64,000 nucleotides of DNA from Candidatus Marsarchaeota archaeon (GTDB lineage Archaea > Micrarchaeota > Micrarchaeia > Micrarchaeales > Micrarchaeaceae): positions 62,001 through 126,000 of the forward strand of contig JAMCZQ010000002.1 in the NCBI GenBank assembly GCA_023485295.1, written 5' to 3'. The translations under genes were made by a program, and so were the position numbers. Under the pieces are notes generated by a model that saw only the letters and a list, made by a program, of their open reading frames with translations, searched no databases and had not been told where the DNA came from. Shown one piece after another: positions 21,527-31,087 of this stretch (the stretch's first letter is position 1; each line of letters starts with the position of its first letter).

Positions 21527-24520
21527 ATGGAAACTGGACCTTCCAATGGCATAAACAACGGCAATGGCATTAACAACAGCGGCGGTGCTGCATATTCGCC
21601 TAATCCCCAGCCACAAGGGTACAAAATAAACGTAACTCCTGAAAGACCTGTGCAGCCACCAAAGCCTGAAATAGCTTCTTCTAAGGCAAAAAATAAAAAG
21701 CAGCCAATACCTTCGAATATCCTGAAATATGCAATAATAGCGGTTGTAATAATCATCGCAGTGGTAATAGCGCTTCACGTAACCAGCAAGCCTGCTCCGG
21801 CAACTACGGTGTATACAACTACAATAAAGCAGAACGTATATTCGTTTGATTCGTGCGAAAGCATAAACGCGCCTGGCAGCTATTATCCCTCTGGAAACAT
21901 AGCAACGAAGGTAACTGATGCACCGTGCATTGTAATAAATTCAAGCAACGTTGCGCTCATATGCAATGGCCGATCAATTACAGGTTCAGGACCGTACAGC
22001 AATACAACGCCCTACAGCTACGGAGTCTACATAAATGGCAGGAGCAACGTAACGATAAGCAACTGCAGGATAAGCTCCTTTTCATACGGCATCGCTGCGC
22101 TAAATTCGTCAGGCATAAGCGTTCAGCACAGCAACGTTTCGGACAACACCATGTCAAACATAAAGCTTAACGGCACATCCAAATCGCAGATATCCTTCAA
22201 TATCCTATCCGGCGCATCAAGTGCGCAGGGAGCCCTGCTTATAGGCATGAACTCGTACAACAACAGCATACTTAACAATACAGTAACTGACAACGCAAAG
22301 GTAGGTATAAAAATATACGCTAACGGCCAGACCGTAGATTACAATTATATAAACGGCACGCCTGCGTCATTCTACTGCTCAGGTGCCGCAGGATTCCAGA
22401 CTGCAAGCTCGGGCCTGCAGAACAGATGCACGAATAATTACGGCTGCCTTTTTGTCAGCACGTGCGGAGGCATAAACGCGCCAGTGAACATAACACAGAT
22501 AAGGTTGGGGCACGAGATAGCAACATGCGGACTGATAAGCAGCCCTGGCAATTACTATCTGTCAAAGAACATTAACGGATCTTCGTATTCATCTCCATTG
22601 ACATACGCCTATGCAAATTATACCAAAAACCAGAACTGCATAAGCATAAGCGTGCCTGACGTGAACCTTTACTGCGGCGGCCACAGCATAACAGATGTGC
22701 AGAACGGTGCAGCAATATATTCAAACGGCACGAATGCAATCTCTATAGCAGATTGCAACGTATCAAAATCTGAATACGGCATTGAGTTTGACAATGTGAA
22801 TAGCTCATCAGTGTCAAACGCCACAGTTTCAGGTTCTGGATATGGGATATACCTGTCAAATTCAAATAAAAACAAGATCGAGAATGCAACATCCACGCAC
22901 AATACCTATGGGACATACATTTATTCATCCACCCTAGACACCCTAAGCTCTTTCAACATGTCAAAGGATTCATATGGCATATACGTGGATTCTGCGATAG
23001 GCAACCTGTTCGAGCACGGGGTAGCAGGTAACAACCGTGTTATGGACATTTATGCCACAAACAACTCGATAAACGCGAGCTATGACTACATAGCAGCAAC
23101 CTCATGCGGAGTTACTGATGCCATATGGGCGACATGCACTACACACGTGAAGCCAGAGCTTAAATACTATCCGATAGGCTCATGCACGCAGATTTCACGC
23201 AGCGGCAACTACACCCTGCAGAACGATATAGGCGCAGCAAGCCCTGAATGCATAATAATAAATGCGAGCAATGTCAACCTTTCATGCAATGGCTACAAGA
23301 TATATGAAACCTACAAGGGCTCAGGCTATGGGATCTACGCCTCAAACATGAGCGGCATAAAAATAGATGGCTGTGGGGTGGATTTCGCAAAATACGGGGT
23401 TTATATGTCAAGGGTTACGAATTCCACGCTTATGAACGATTCGTTTAGCGACGATACGTATTCTGTTGTGCTGAATGATTCATCCGGAAGTTCAATAAGC
23501 AACAGCATTTATTCCGGTTCGCAGTACAGTGTGCTGCTTTCCAACTCTGCTTCAAACTATGTTGGCAACAACCTTATAATGAGCGGCCCCGGCGCCGGAA
23601 TAGCGCTGGTAAATTCTGTCAACAATACCTTGGAATCCAACAACGAGTCTTCAAACGACTATGGCTTGGTGCTTAACGGCTCGTCCAACAATAATATGGT
23701 AATGTACAACAAGATGCTGGGCAATAAGCTTTCTGATTACTACTGCTCAAACGGCAATTCAGGCATAAATGCCGAAAATGGCGGAGTGAACTACGGGGTT
23801 ACGACGCATGGCTGCCACTGGCTTGCAGCAATCCAAACAAATGCGCCGCCTTTGGAGTGCAATGCGTTCTTCTCCCCAACCACATATTCAATCTCATCTG
23901 ATGCGGCATACGGCCTAGGAGCGCTCTGCTACGGAGTGTATTCAAACGCAACAACGATAAATTGCAATGGCCATACCATAATAGCTACGAACGGCGGCAC
24001 TTTTGCGTCATTCAAGAATGTTAAAGATGACGTCATCGAAAACTGCTACCTCAAGGGCTTCACCACGCCAATATCAATATCGAATTCAAGCGTGCAGGTG
24101 ATAAACGATGTCATAGGTTCCAGCTATATCCCGCCAAATTCATCCTTCACAGGTTACGGGATCCATGTTTCTGCAAGCAAGAATTTCGGCATAGACAACG
24201 TCAGCATAAACGGCACCCCCATAGGCGTGGCCATATTCAGTTCGTCAGATGGCAGCGTGGAAAACACCAGCGTGACTTCTGAGCTGGCTTATGACATTCA
24301 AAGTTCTACTTCTTTAAATATGATACACGACTTGTCGGAGCCCGGCACTGGAATAGGCGCTACGATTTCAAACTCTACAGGCGGCTTATACAAGGACGAT
24401 ATGTTTAACGGAATAATATATGGGATGGAATGCCTATTGTCATCCCAATCAAGCACTGCAAACTCCGACGCAGGCGGAATTTCGTATTCCTCAGCAGATA
24501 ACTGCAATTGGCTTAAATAA
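21527..24520 (+). CDS. Membrane-anchored right-handed parallel beta-helix surface protein
   Basis: This 997-residue protein has a short hydrophilic, Asn/Gly/Pro-rich N-terminus, one membrane helix at about residues 66-84 (ILKYAIIAVVIIIAVVIAL), and a large outside region. That region is many PbH1/NosD-like repeats (units such as YGVYINGRSNVTISNCRIS and YGIYLSNSNKNKIENATST), grouped into several blocks that each open with a Cys-containing segment (SCESINAPGSYY, ATCGLISSPGNYYL, SCTQISRSGNYTL). Such helices often bind or cleave polysaccharides, but no catalytic residues can be assigned. Many N-x-S/T sites suggest glycosylation. ATG 21527 is chosen over ATG 21506 because AGGAG lies 9 bases before it. 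A TATA-like run sits at 21463-21478. Confidence 0.85.
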   Translation: METGPSNGINNGNGINNSGGAAYSPNPQPQGYKINVTPERPVQPPKPEIASSKAKNKKQPIPSNILKYAIIAVVIIIAVVIALHVTSKPAPATTVYTTTIKQNVYSFDSCESINAPGSYYPSGNIATKVTDAPCIVINSSNVALICNGRSITGSGPYSNTTPYSYGVYINGRSNVTISNCRISSFSYGIAALNSSGISVQHSNVSDNTMSNIKLNGTSKSQISFNILSGASSAQGALLIGMNSYNNSILNNTVTDNAKVGIKIYANGQTVDYNYINGTPASFYCSGAAGFQTASSGLQNRCTNNYGCLFVSTCGGINAPVNITQIRLGHEIATCGLISSPGNYYLSKNINGSSYSSPLTYAYANYTKNQNCISISVPDVNLYCGGHSITDVQNGAAIYSNGTNAISIADCNVSKSEYGIEFDNVNSSSVSNATVSGSGYGIYLSNSNKNKIENATSTHNTYGTYIYSSTLDTLSSFNMSKDSYGIYVDSAIGNLFEHGVAGNNRVMDIYATNNSINASYDYIAATSCGVTDAIWATCTTHVKPELKYYPIGSCTQISRSGNYTLQNDIGAASPECIIINASNVNLSCNGYKIYETYKGSGYGIYASNMSGIKIDGCGVDFAKYGVYMSRVTNSTLMNDSFSDDTYSVVLNDSSGSSISNSIYSGSQYSVLLSNSASNYVGNNLIMSGPGAGIALVNSVNNTLESNNESSNDYGLVLNGSSNNNMVMYNKMLGNKLSDYYCSNGNSGINAENGGVNYGVTTHGCHWLAAIQTNAPPLECNAFFSPTTYSISSDAAYGLGALCYGVYSNATTINCNGHTIIATNGGTFASFKNVKDDVIENCYLKGFTTPISISNSSVQVINDVIGSSYIPPNSSFTGYGIHVSASKNFGIDNVSINGTPIGVAIFSSSDGSVENTSVTSELAYDIQSSTSLNMIHDLSEPGTGIGATISNSTGGLYKDDMFNGIIYGMECLLSSQSSTANSDAGGISYSSADNCNWLK

Positions 24521-24564
24521 CTCCTAACTAATTTATAATTTTCTAGGCAAATTAAACAGATAGA

Positions 24565-26337
24565 ATGTTGTTTTCGGAATTGGCATCTTATTATGAAAGG
24601 CTAGAAGGCATATCCTCAAGGCTAGAAATGATAGAGGTAATGTCGTCAATATTCAAAAGCTCAACGAAGGACGAAATAGACAAGATAGTATATATGACGC
24701 AGGGCGTTCTTGCGCCTCCGTTTGAAGGAATCGAGTTTGGCGTAGCGGAAAAGATGGCCGAGGAAGCCATAGCCATAGCTTCAGGCTTCAGCAAGCAAGA
24801 GGTTGAGAATTCCTTCAGGAAGCTTGGGGACTTGGGCAGCGCAGCAGAAAAGCTAGTCGGGGAATCAAAGCTAAAGCGCATGTCCAGCTCGAAGCTTTCG
24901 GTTACCGAAGTCTATGGGGCGATGTTCAAGATTGCGCAGGCATCAGGCAAGGGCAGCAAGGACCAGAAGATACGCATGCTAGCTTCAATGATAGCACAGG
25001 CTTCGCCAATAGAGGCAAGATACATTGTAAGGTATCCGCTCGGGCAGCTGCGACTTGGGCTTGGGGACGCAACGATGCTGGAGGCGCTTTCGGTAATGGA
25101 AAGTGGCGAGCGCAAGCTCAAGGAAGACCTTGAGCGCGCATATAACATTTGCAGCGACCTGGGCGTTGTTGCAAAGGAGCTAAAGAGCAACGGCATAAAG
25201 GCCATCAAATCGCTAAGCGTAACGCTTTTCAAGCCCATAAGGCCAGCCTTGGCGGAGCGACTGCCCACCGTTGAAAAGATACTAGAAAAGATGGGCGGCA
25301 AATGCGCTGCGGAGCAGAAATATGACGGTTTCAGGTGCCAGATTCACAAGGACGGGAAACGCGTCAAGATATATTCCAGAAGGCTTGAAGAAACAACTAG
25401 CATGTTCCCGGACCTTGTCACTGCAGTGCAGCACGAGATCAAGGCGGAAAAGGCCATATTCGAGGGCGAAGCGCTTGCATTCAACGATGTTACGAACGAA
25501 TTCATGCCATTCCAGGAAACTATACAGCGCAAGCGCAAGCACGGGATTTCTGAGAAGAGCGAGGAGCTGCCGCTGAAGCTGATGGCATTCGACTTGCTGT
25601 ACCTGGAAGGCAAGGACTACATGGGCGAGCCGTATAGCGCCAGGAGGGCAAAGCTAGAGTCGCTAACTTCCAACGGGAATGTGATAGGCACTTCAAACAG
25701 GATAGTAACCTCTTCGGCCAAGGAGCTCGAGAAATTTTTCGAATCCTCAATAGAAAACGGCCTTGAAGGCATTGTTGCAAAGGACCTTAACGCCCAGTAC
25801 ATAGCTGGCGCAAGGAAATTCTCCTGGATAAAGCTCAAGCGCAGCTACAAGGGCGAGCTGTCGGATACGCTGGACCTTGTAATAATAGGCTATTACAGGG
25901 GGAAGGGCTCCAGGACGCAATTCGGCTTTGGAGGCCTGCTGTGCGCAGTGTACAACGACAAAACAGACATGTTTGAATCTGTTTCGAAGATAGGCACTGG
26001 CTTCACCGAAAAACAGATGCAGGAGCTGAGCGAAACGCTCGAAAAGATACGCGTGCAGTCCAAGCCTGCGCGCGTCAGCGCAATTATAGAGCCAGACTTT
26101 TGGGTATACCCGAAGTATGTAATCACTGTGCGTGCAGACGAAATAACGAAATCGCCCACGCACACCTGCGGCATGTCAAAGGACGAGAACGGAATCGAGA
26201 CCGGCTATGCCCTCAGGTTTCCGAGGCTGGCCGGGGACGAGGCGATACGGTCGGACAAAGGCCCTGCAGATGCAACAACGACGAAAGAGATAATAGAGCT
26301 CTTTAAGCAGCAGAAAAAGGTCAGGGTGCCTGAATAG
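24565..26337 (+). CDS. lig: ATP-dependent DNA ligase
   Basis: This 590-residue replicative ligase seals nicks through an enzyme-AMP intermediate. The nucleotidyl lysine is K252 in EQKYDGFRCQIH (motif I). Other motifs are visible: FEGEALAFN, LMAFDLLYLEG, GLEGIVAKDL, WIKLKRSY and the OB-fold block. The N-terminal DNA-binding domain (about 1-210) and total length match archaeal LigI-type enzymes. The start is ATG 24565, 44 bases after the beta-helix gene, and the two may share a transcript. It converges on the winged-helix gene. Confidence 0.96.
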   Translation: MLFSELASYYERLEGISSRLEMIEVMSSIFKSSTKDEIDKIVYMTQGVLAPPFEGIEFGVAEKMAEEAIAIASGFSKQEVENSFRKLGDLGSAAEKLVGESKLKRMSSSKLSVTEVYGAMFKIAQASGKGSKDQKIRMLASMIAQASPIEARYIVRYPLGQLRLGLGDATMLEALSVMESGERKLKEDLERAYNICSDLGVVAKELKSNGIKAIKSLSVTLFKPIRPALAERLPTVEKILEKMGGKCAAEQKYDGFRCQIHKDGKRVKIYSRRLEETTSMFPDLVTAVQHEIKAEKAIFEGEALAFNDVTNEFMPFQETIQRKRKHGISEKSEELPLKLMAFDLLYLEGKDYMGEPYSARRAKLESLTSNGNVIGTSNRIVTSSAKELEKFFESSIENGLEGIVAKDLNAQYIAGARKFSWIKLKRSYKGELSDTLDLVIIGYYRGKGSRTQFGFGGLLCAVYNDKTDMFESVSKIGTGFTEKQMQELSETLEKIRVQSKPARVSAIIEPDFWVYPKYVITVRADEITKSPTHTCGMSKDENGIETGYALRFPRLAGDEAIRSDKGPADATTTKEIIELFKQQKKVRVPE

Positions 26338-26348
26338 TCAACCGCAGA

Positions 26349-26675
26349 TCATACTGCCCTTGCAGTCTCTATGGTCTTGGAGAACTTTTGCAGGCCTTTT
26401 ATTATATCCTTTACCTTCGGATTGAGCTTGTACCCAAGGCTGTAGCCGCTTGAAATCCTTATGTGCGTAGGCTGTATGACATTCAAGTCAAGGGAAAGCT
26501 CCCTAAGCGAGATGATGAGGGTCTTCCTGGTAAACTTCTTTTCAAGCATGGAATAGATCTCCTTGGTCGTCCTAGGCGACTTCTGGAACAATAGGTCCAT
26601 GACTGCATAATTCGGCCTGCTTATTGCCTTTCTTAAAGCCCAAATCGCATCCCGTTGCTTTTCTTTTTTTACCAT
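26349..26675 (-). CDS. Small winged-helix DNA-binding protein
   Basis: This 108-residue basic protein is predicted as a winged helix (VMDLLFQKSPRTTKEIYSML, then a recognition-like helix KTLIISLRELSLDLNV and a wing YSLGYKL). It is probably a transcription regulator; ligand unknown. The frame extends to 26714, but a TATA box at 26696-26708 is centred 27 bases before ATG 26675, pointing to a leaderless start there. It is divergent from the pilus-type operon beginning at 26827 and could regulate it. Confidence 0.65.
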   Translation of the reverse strand: MVKKEKQRDAIWALRKAISRPNYAVMDLLFQKSPRTTKEIYSMLEKKFTRKTLIISLRELSLDLNVIQPTHIRISSGYSLGYKLNPKVKDIIKGLQKFSKTIETARAV

Positions 26676-26695
26676 AATAATTCTTTTTGTAAAAG

Positions 26696-26708
26696 ATTTA
26701 TATATATT
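26696..26708 (-). promoter_or_regulatory. TATA box of the winged-helix gene
   Basis: On the minus strand the element reads AAATATATATAAA and lies 27 bases (centre to ATG) before the start at 26675. It overrides the longer frame start, which would put the box inside the gene. Confidence 0.6.
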
Positions 26709-26797
26709 TGCCATTTATTCGCAAATTGCCCGCCAAAGCCCATAACACCCATTGCTGCAGCAGGAATCAGGCCAGATTCGGATGTCTTATACAAAAG

Positions 26798-26808
26798 TAT
26801 ATAAATAT
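26798..26808 (+). promoter_or_regulatory. TATA box of the first pilus-type operon
   Basis: The sequence gtatataaata is centred about 24 bases before ATG 26827, fitting a leaderless first gene. About 90 bases separate it from the divergent winged-helix promoter. Confidence 0.6.
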
Positions 26809-26826
26809 TTACTTTAATAAAATATC

Positions 26827-28323
26827 ATGGATAATATGTTTCTAAAAATGCTCAAGCAGTTCCGGAAGCCCGAGCCTGGCAGCCAGTCGTACCTGTCATA
26901 TAAAATGACGTTCTCATTCACTGAAGACTATCCTGATACTGCCTATGAAAATCCAATGGATGACAGGGTTATTGGGAAGAGGGCTAAAGCCAACATCTAT
27001 GCAATAAATGCCGGAAGCGTTAGGGAAGCTGACAAAATAGGCATGATGAAGGCCAAGGAGCATCTAGTTGAAATGGCCGTCAGTAATGCAATATCTTCGC
27101 CAGGAGAAGCCTTCAAGAACGCCTCGTTTATAAAGGAGGCGGCAGGGATAGCAGAAAAGTATGCCGGGCTAAGCTCCACCGTGCTGGCAAAAGCTGTCGC
27201 ACACGATGTTTTCGGCTACGGCCCGCTAAGCCTTATCCTGGAGGACAAGGAAAACATTGAAGAGATAGTGGTGAACGGCCCTACGTCAAACATCTGCGTA
27301 TACCATTCGAAATACGGCTTTTGCATTACGAACATGAAGTTCAATTCAGAGGCAAATGCCAGGTTCAACATAAACAGGATGCTTTCTGCAGCCGACAAGG
27401 AATTAAACGATGCAAACCCTGTGGTAGATGCCAGAGTGGCGCTTGACGCAAGGATGCATGCGCAAACGCAGCCGTACTCTGCAAACGGCATAATGGCGTC
27501 TATACGCATAGCGCATACAAAGGGCTTAGGCATTGCATCTCTTTTGAAAAACAACACTGTAAACGATGTGCAGGCTGCATACATATGGATTGCGATAGAA
27601 GCTGGCCTCAACGTTCTGATTTCAGGCGCTCCAGCTTCTGGGAAAACTACGCTGATGAACGCCCTGAAGAGTTTTATGCCTAGGTATGAGCGCATCGTAT
27701 CTATAGAGGAAGAAGCTAACGAAGTAGACTTCCAGAGCAATTTCACAAACGCAGTGTACTTGATAGGTAAGAAATCAGGCAGGGTTGGATTCCAGGAGCA
27801 AGTAGCCAACGCTCTTCGCCTCCGTCCTGATAGGCTAGTAATAGGCGAAATAAGGGGCAGTGAGGCCAAAGACGTATTTTTTGGCTCAAATACTGGAGTG
27901 CCCTTCATGGCCACGATGCATTCAAATTCGAGCGGCCTTAGCGTCATTGCGCGCCTCCAGTCAAAGCCCATGTCGGTCGATGAGGAGCTGATTGCCAACC
28001 TTGACATAGTTATCTTTATGGAGATCGGGGAAAACCTTTCCAGGCGCCTTGCAGCCATAGACGACTACTTCTGGCTGCAGAGGGCAGAAATAGACCCAGG
28101 CACAGCTCAGTCTAAAGTTGAGATAAAGCGCCAATTCGACCATGCAACTTTTGACAAATCCGCGCTGAAGCGTTCAAAGGCCATAATAAGATACGCTATT
28201 AAGAACGGCATTTCTCCAACAGAAGCGCTCGCTGAATTCGTCAAGAGGGCAAAGTTCATAAAAGAAGCAATGAAGCGTGATCCAAGCACTCTTGAAAAAC
28301 AGATAACTGACTACTGGTCATAG
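26827..28323 (+). CDS. Type II/IV secretion (pilus assembly) ATPase, locus 1
   Basis: This 498-residue GspE/PilB/VirB11-superfamily ATPase powers pilin polymerisation. Walker A is SGAPASGKTT (about 266-275), followed by VSIEEEANEV (Asp/Glu box), RPDRLVIGEIRGSEA (Walker B) and TMHSNSSGLSVIARL (His box). The N-terminal domain has YGPLSLILEDKENIEEIVVNG, typical for archaeal pilus and archaellum ATPases. It is the first gene of an operon of two membrane proteins and seven pilin-like proteins, 1 base before the next gene. A second such ATPase is at 48609, so this cell has two filament motors. Confidence 0.92.
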   Translation: MDNMFLKMLKQFRKPEPGSQSYLSYKMTFSFTEDYPDTAYENPMDDRVIGKRAKANIYAINAGSVREADKIGMMKAKEHLVEMAVSNAISSPGEAFKNASFIKEAAGIAEKYAGLSSTVLAKAVAHDVFGYGPLSLILEDKENIEEIVVNGPTSNICVYHSKYGFCITNMKFNSEANARFNINRMLSAADKELNDANPVVDARVALDARMHAQTQPYSANGIMASIRIAHTKGLGIASLLKNNTVNDVQAAYIWIAIEAGLNVLISGAPASGKTTLMNALKSFMPRYERIVSIEEEANEVDFQSNFTNAVYLIGKKSGRVGFQEQVANALRLRPDRLVIGEIRGSEAKDVFFGSNTGVPFMATMHSNSSGLSVIARLQSKPMSVDEELIANLDIVIFMEIGENLSRRLAAIDDYFWLQRAEIDPGTAQSKVEIKRQFDHATFDKSALKRSKAIIRYAIKNGISPTEALAEFVKRAKFIKEAMKRDPSTLEKQITDYWS

Positions 28324-28324
28324 G

Positions 28325-29068
28325 ATGAAACAAAAACAGTCTTATGCGGAGCTTGCATATGCAATTGCGCTTGCTGCGATACTTGCAGCATCAGCCTATC
28401 TTGCGTCTTACATTATTCTGGGCAGATACTATGCGCTGATAGCGCTTATGGCATTCCTGTGCGCAGTTTTCTCAATACGCATAGCAAAGCAGTCGAGCAG
28501 AAGCTTGCTCAACATCTCTAGCCTAAAAGGCCTCTCAGGAATCATAGAATCCGCTTTGGCAAAGGAGCATTCAAGCGGCTGCACAATGTCAGAGGCTATT
28601 TCAGAGTCGATGAGCGCAACAAGGGAAGGCAGCGAGCTAAGCGCCCTATTCAATAACATCCTGCGCAGGCTCAGCTACCAGGAGTTCGGCTCGGCTGTGC
28701 TTTCGCAGATACGCACATGCGAATGCGCTGGCTCTGAAGCCGTGTCAATGCTGGCAAAGGCTGGCGAATACTACAATGAGGGCTTGGACGAAGTGAAAGC
28801 GCTATCCAGCTGCCGCGACATGACTGCATTTCTAATCTCTTCAAGGGCAGAGTCGGCAGCCAGTGGAATAAATAAGTACACCACGCTGCAGAATGTGCTC
28901 TCTACAGTGGTGCCTTCGTTCGTGCTTTTTGGTTTCGTTGGATACTCAATCATGGTTGGCACTGACAGCATGCTTGCTGCCGTCTTCGCCGTGATGGTGC
29001 TGATAATTCCATTGCTTTATCTGGCAGTCGTGTCAAAGCTAAGGGTGATATCGTCATATGCTGCATAA
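28325..29068 (+). CDS. Pilus platform membrane protein, first half-like (TadC/GspF type)
   Basis: This 247-residue protein has two N-terminal membrane helices (about 10-50), a helical cytosolic domain of about 120 residues, and two C-terminal helices (about 192-240). This order is that of a type II secretion F (T2SSF) platform unit, though sequence identity to the family is not obvious by eye. Its place between the ATPase and a second similar protein supports that role. It overlaps the next gene by 11 bases. Confidence 0.65.
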   Translation: MKQKQSYAELAYAIALAAILAASAYLASYIILGRYYALIALMAFLCAVFSIRIAKQSSRSLLNISSLKGLSGIIESALAKEHSSGCTMSEAISESMSATREGSELSALFNNILRRLSYQEFGSAVLSQIRTCECAGSEAVSMLAKAGEYYNEGLDEVKALSSCRDMTAFLISSRAESAASGINKYTTLQNVLSTVVPSFVLFGFVGYSIMVGTDSMLAAVFAVMVLIIPLLYLAVVSKLRVISSYAA

Positions 29069-29894
29069 AATTGCAAATATGGCTGCAAAAGTGAAAAGTG
29101 CAGCACGCATACCTGCTGCAGGCATAGCGCCAAAAGCTGTAGACGTGGCGAGCATCGCAGCCTTTTCCGCAGCAATGGCATTGCTGCTTTGGAGCGTATT
29201 TGCAGCAATCCCATTGTTCGTTGCAGGGGCAGTTCCACAGGCATTTAAATCACTCTCCAGGCGCCGCGAAGCGTCTTCCAGGTCAGTATTCATAAAGGCC
29301 CTTTCAAGAGCCTCGCGCATCAGCCCTGGGAAAAGTTTTGCAAGCGTGCTGGCAAAGGAAATGCCGATGGAGGTGCTTTCATATTCGAAGCTAGGGCATG
29401 CGCTTAAAAGGTACGCCCTTACCGGCAATGTGCAATTGCTCAAGGACGATGCTTTTGCATCGCCTGCAAGTCACGCAGCGCAGGCAGGCACGCTCTTGGC
29501 ATATGCATTCGATAAAGGCATAGACCCGGCTCCGCTTGTCTACGAATTTGCCAGGAGAGAGTCCGAAAATGAATCATTTGCGTCAAAAATAGCACCGCAA
29601 ATCGCAAACTCCAATGCAATGTCCCTTGCAGGCATAAACCTATTCTTTCCATCTTTTGCAGGCATAACCATGAATATACTAAATGCTTCATGGCTCAGTG
29701 TCGGCCATTCTGCCGGCATTGCATTCGCGCCAATGTTTGCGATATTCATTGCCTATGTGCTGCTGGCCGATTCCATAACCCTTTGGAAGCCTGGGATCGG
29801 CATGGTTGGATTGGCTGCAAGCATAGCACAATGGGCATGCATAGGGGCTATCTGCATGAAAGTTGCATACATGCTTTCGTCATTTGCTGTTTGA
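29058..29894 (+). CDS. Pilus platform membrane protein, second (TadC/GspF-like)
   Basis: This 278-residue protein has hydrophobic pairs at about residues 28-60 and 190-275 around a soluble helical region, the same order as its upstream neighbour. The two probably form a heteromeric platform in the membrane above the ATPase, as TadB/TadC pairs do. Family assignment is by topology and context. It overlaps the previous gene by 11 bases and is followed 9 bases later by the first pilin gene, which has a GAGGTGAT ribosome-binding site. Confidence 0.6.
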   Translation: MLHKIANMAAKVKSAARIPAAGIAPKAVDVASIAAFSAAMALLLWSVFAAIPLFVAGAVPQAFKSLSRRREASSRSVFIKALSRASRISPGKSFASVLAKEMPMEVLSYSKLGHALKRYALTGNVQLLKDDAFASPASHAAQAGTLLAYAFDKGIDPAPLVYEFARRESENESFASKIAPQIANSNAMSLAGINLFFPSFAGITMNILNASWLSVGHSAGIAFAPMFAIFIAYVLLADSITLWKPGIGMVGLAASIAQWACIGAICMKVAYMLSSFAV

Positions 29895-29903
29895 GGTGAT
29901 AAA

Positions 29904-30140
29904 ATGGGAACATATACTGCAGAAATCAGGGCAATGCTGAGCATTGCAAAATCAGTCAGGGGCCAAAGCTCAATCGAATACCTAATGATGCTGTCGGCTG
30001 TCAGCATAGTAATCGTAGTGGCCTTGGCAATGATAACGCAGCTGAAAGGCGCGGCATTGCATACATTCTTCAACGGTACGAACGGCAGCGTGATCTCTAC
30101 GCTGAAGACTGAGATGGAAAATATAACAAAGGCGAGCTAA
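29904..30140 (+). CDS. Class III signal peptide pilin-like protein (78 aa)
   Basis: The N-terminus carries KSVRGQSSIEYLMMLS: predicted prepilin cleavage between Gly20 and Gln21, with Glu25 at +5, then a 20-residue hydrophobic helix. The mature form is about 58 residues and is the best candidate for a major pilin. GAGGTGAT sits a few bases before ATG 29904. The stop abuts the next ATG directly. Confidence 0.8.
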   Translation: MGTYTAEIRAMLSIAKSVRGQSSIEYLMMLSAVSIVIVVALAMITQLKGAALHTFFNGTNGSVISTLKTEMENITKAS

Positions 30141-30530
30141 ATGCCCGGCTCACATGGCAAAGCGCAGCTTAGCATAGAGTTCCTGATATATGTCAGCATA
30201 AGCCTTGCCGCCCTTGCAGGGTCGCTGTATGCTGCAAACGGCATTGCCGCAAGATACCACAAATCAATAGGTGAATCGGAGATGCAAAACCTGGCCATTG
30301 ACATAGATTCAAGCATAGGCTATGCAGATTCTATGTTTTACGCATACGTGCCCAAGTCGATATGCTCGTGCTCGCCTGCGCACAGCTCGATCCTGTGCAA
30401 CGGGAGCCTGACGCAGCTGGGCGCAGACATAAGCATTGGGAAGAGCGTATGCGATTATAGCGGCAGGGTGGAGGACCTGCATCTGCAGTACATGCTCAAC
30501 GGTACGTATCGCCTGGGTGCTAGTCCATGA
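30141..30530 (+). CDS. Class III signal peptide pilin-like protein (129 aa)
   Basis: HGKAQLSIEFLIYVS gives a predicted cleavage after Ala8 (Gln9 +1, Glu13 +5) and a hydrophobic helix. The globular part has a cluster of cysteines (SICSCSPAHSSILC and VCDY) that may form disulfides. It overlaps the next gene by 4 bases, so it is translated together with it. Confidence 0.75.
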   Translation: MPGSHGKAQLSIEFLIYVSISLAALAGSLYAANGIAARYHKSIGESEMQNLAIDIDSSIGYADSMFYAYVPKSICSCSPAHSSILCNGSLTQLGADISIGKSVCDYSGRVEDLHLQYMLNGTYRLGASP

Positions 30531-30715
30531 TTGCACAGCTGTCGTTAGACTTCATTGTCCAGCTCGTGCTGGCCGTCGCGCTCTGCGGCATGCTGCTTGG
30601 CATAGGCATATACGGTCTACATGTGGCTGGCATATTTGCTTCGCAGGCAAGCTCCTCTGCAAGCGGATCAGCAGCTGCGGCAGGGCAAAGCCAGTCGGCT
30701 GGCAATTATACATAG
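30527..30715 (+). CDS. Minimal pilin-like protein (62 aa)
   Basis: The start MIAQLSLDFIVQLVLAVAL fits a pilin signal with cleavage after Ala3 (Gln4 +1, Asp8 +5 instead of Glu). Almost nothing follows the hydrophobic helix except a Ser/Ala-rich tail of about 25 residues. It may be a filament core subunit or an accessory peptide. The stop abuts the next start. Confidence 0.65.
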   Translation: MIAQLSLDFIVQLVLAVALCGMLLGIGIYGLHVAGIFASQASSSASGSAAAAGQSQSAGNYT

Positions 30716-31087
30716 GTGTTGCATGTGGAAGCAGCTAGCAGCAAAGGCATGGCAACAGGGATTGAATACATAATCGCATCGCTGCTAGCTATTGCCGCGC
30801 TGGTGCTTTTCGTAACGTATGCGCTCTCCTACATCTCTGCAGAATCGTCGCAGTCCTCGTATGCAGAAAACCAGATTGAAATTGGGATCGCTCTGGGAGA
30901 GGCGTCGTTCTATGCATTTTCGCACAATGCCCAATCAGTGGCATCAATATACGGCAATTCAACCGAGCTTGGGATTGCAAGCCTTGGCAGCGTTAAAAGC
31001 ATTTCTGGCTACTGCGATAACTCATCGCTTGGGGAATGCGCAATAATTCCTGTAAACGGCATTGCTTACATAATGCGGGTGGATTAG
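30716..31087 (+). CDS. Pilin-like protein (123 aa)
   Basis: Start GTG 30716 directly follows the previous stop. The N-terminus SSKGMATGIEYIIASLL has the Gly-x-hydrophobic pattern with a Glu, then a helix to about residue 40, and a small domain with two cysteines (SGYCDNSSLGECA). The cleavage site is less standard than in its neighbours. It is followed without a gap by the next gene. Confidence 0.65.
   Translation: MLHVEAASSKGMATGIEYIIASLLAIAALVLFVTYALSYISAESSQSSYAENQIEIGIALGEASFYAFSHNAQSVASIYGNSTELGIASLGSVKSISGYCDNSSLGECAIIPVNGIAYIMRVD

Noticed and set aside
27216..28058. 280-residue open frame antisense to the locus 1 ATPase
   Set aside because: It lies wholly on the opposite strand of a clearly conserved ATPase and has no domain; it is a shadow of codon bias.
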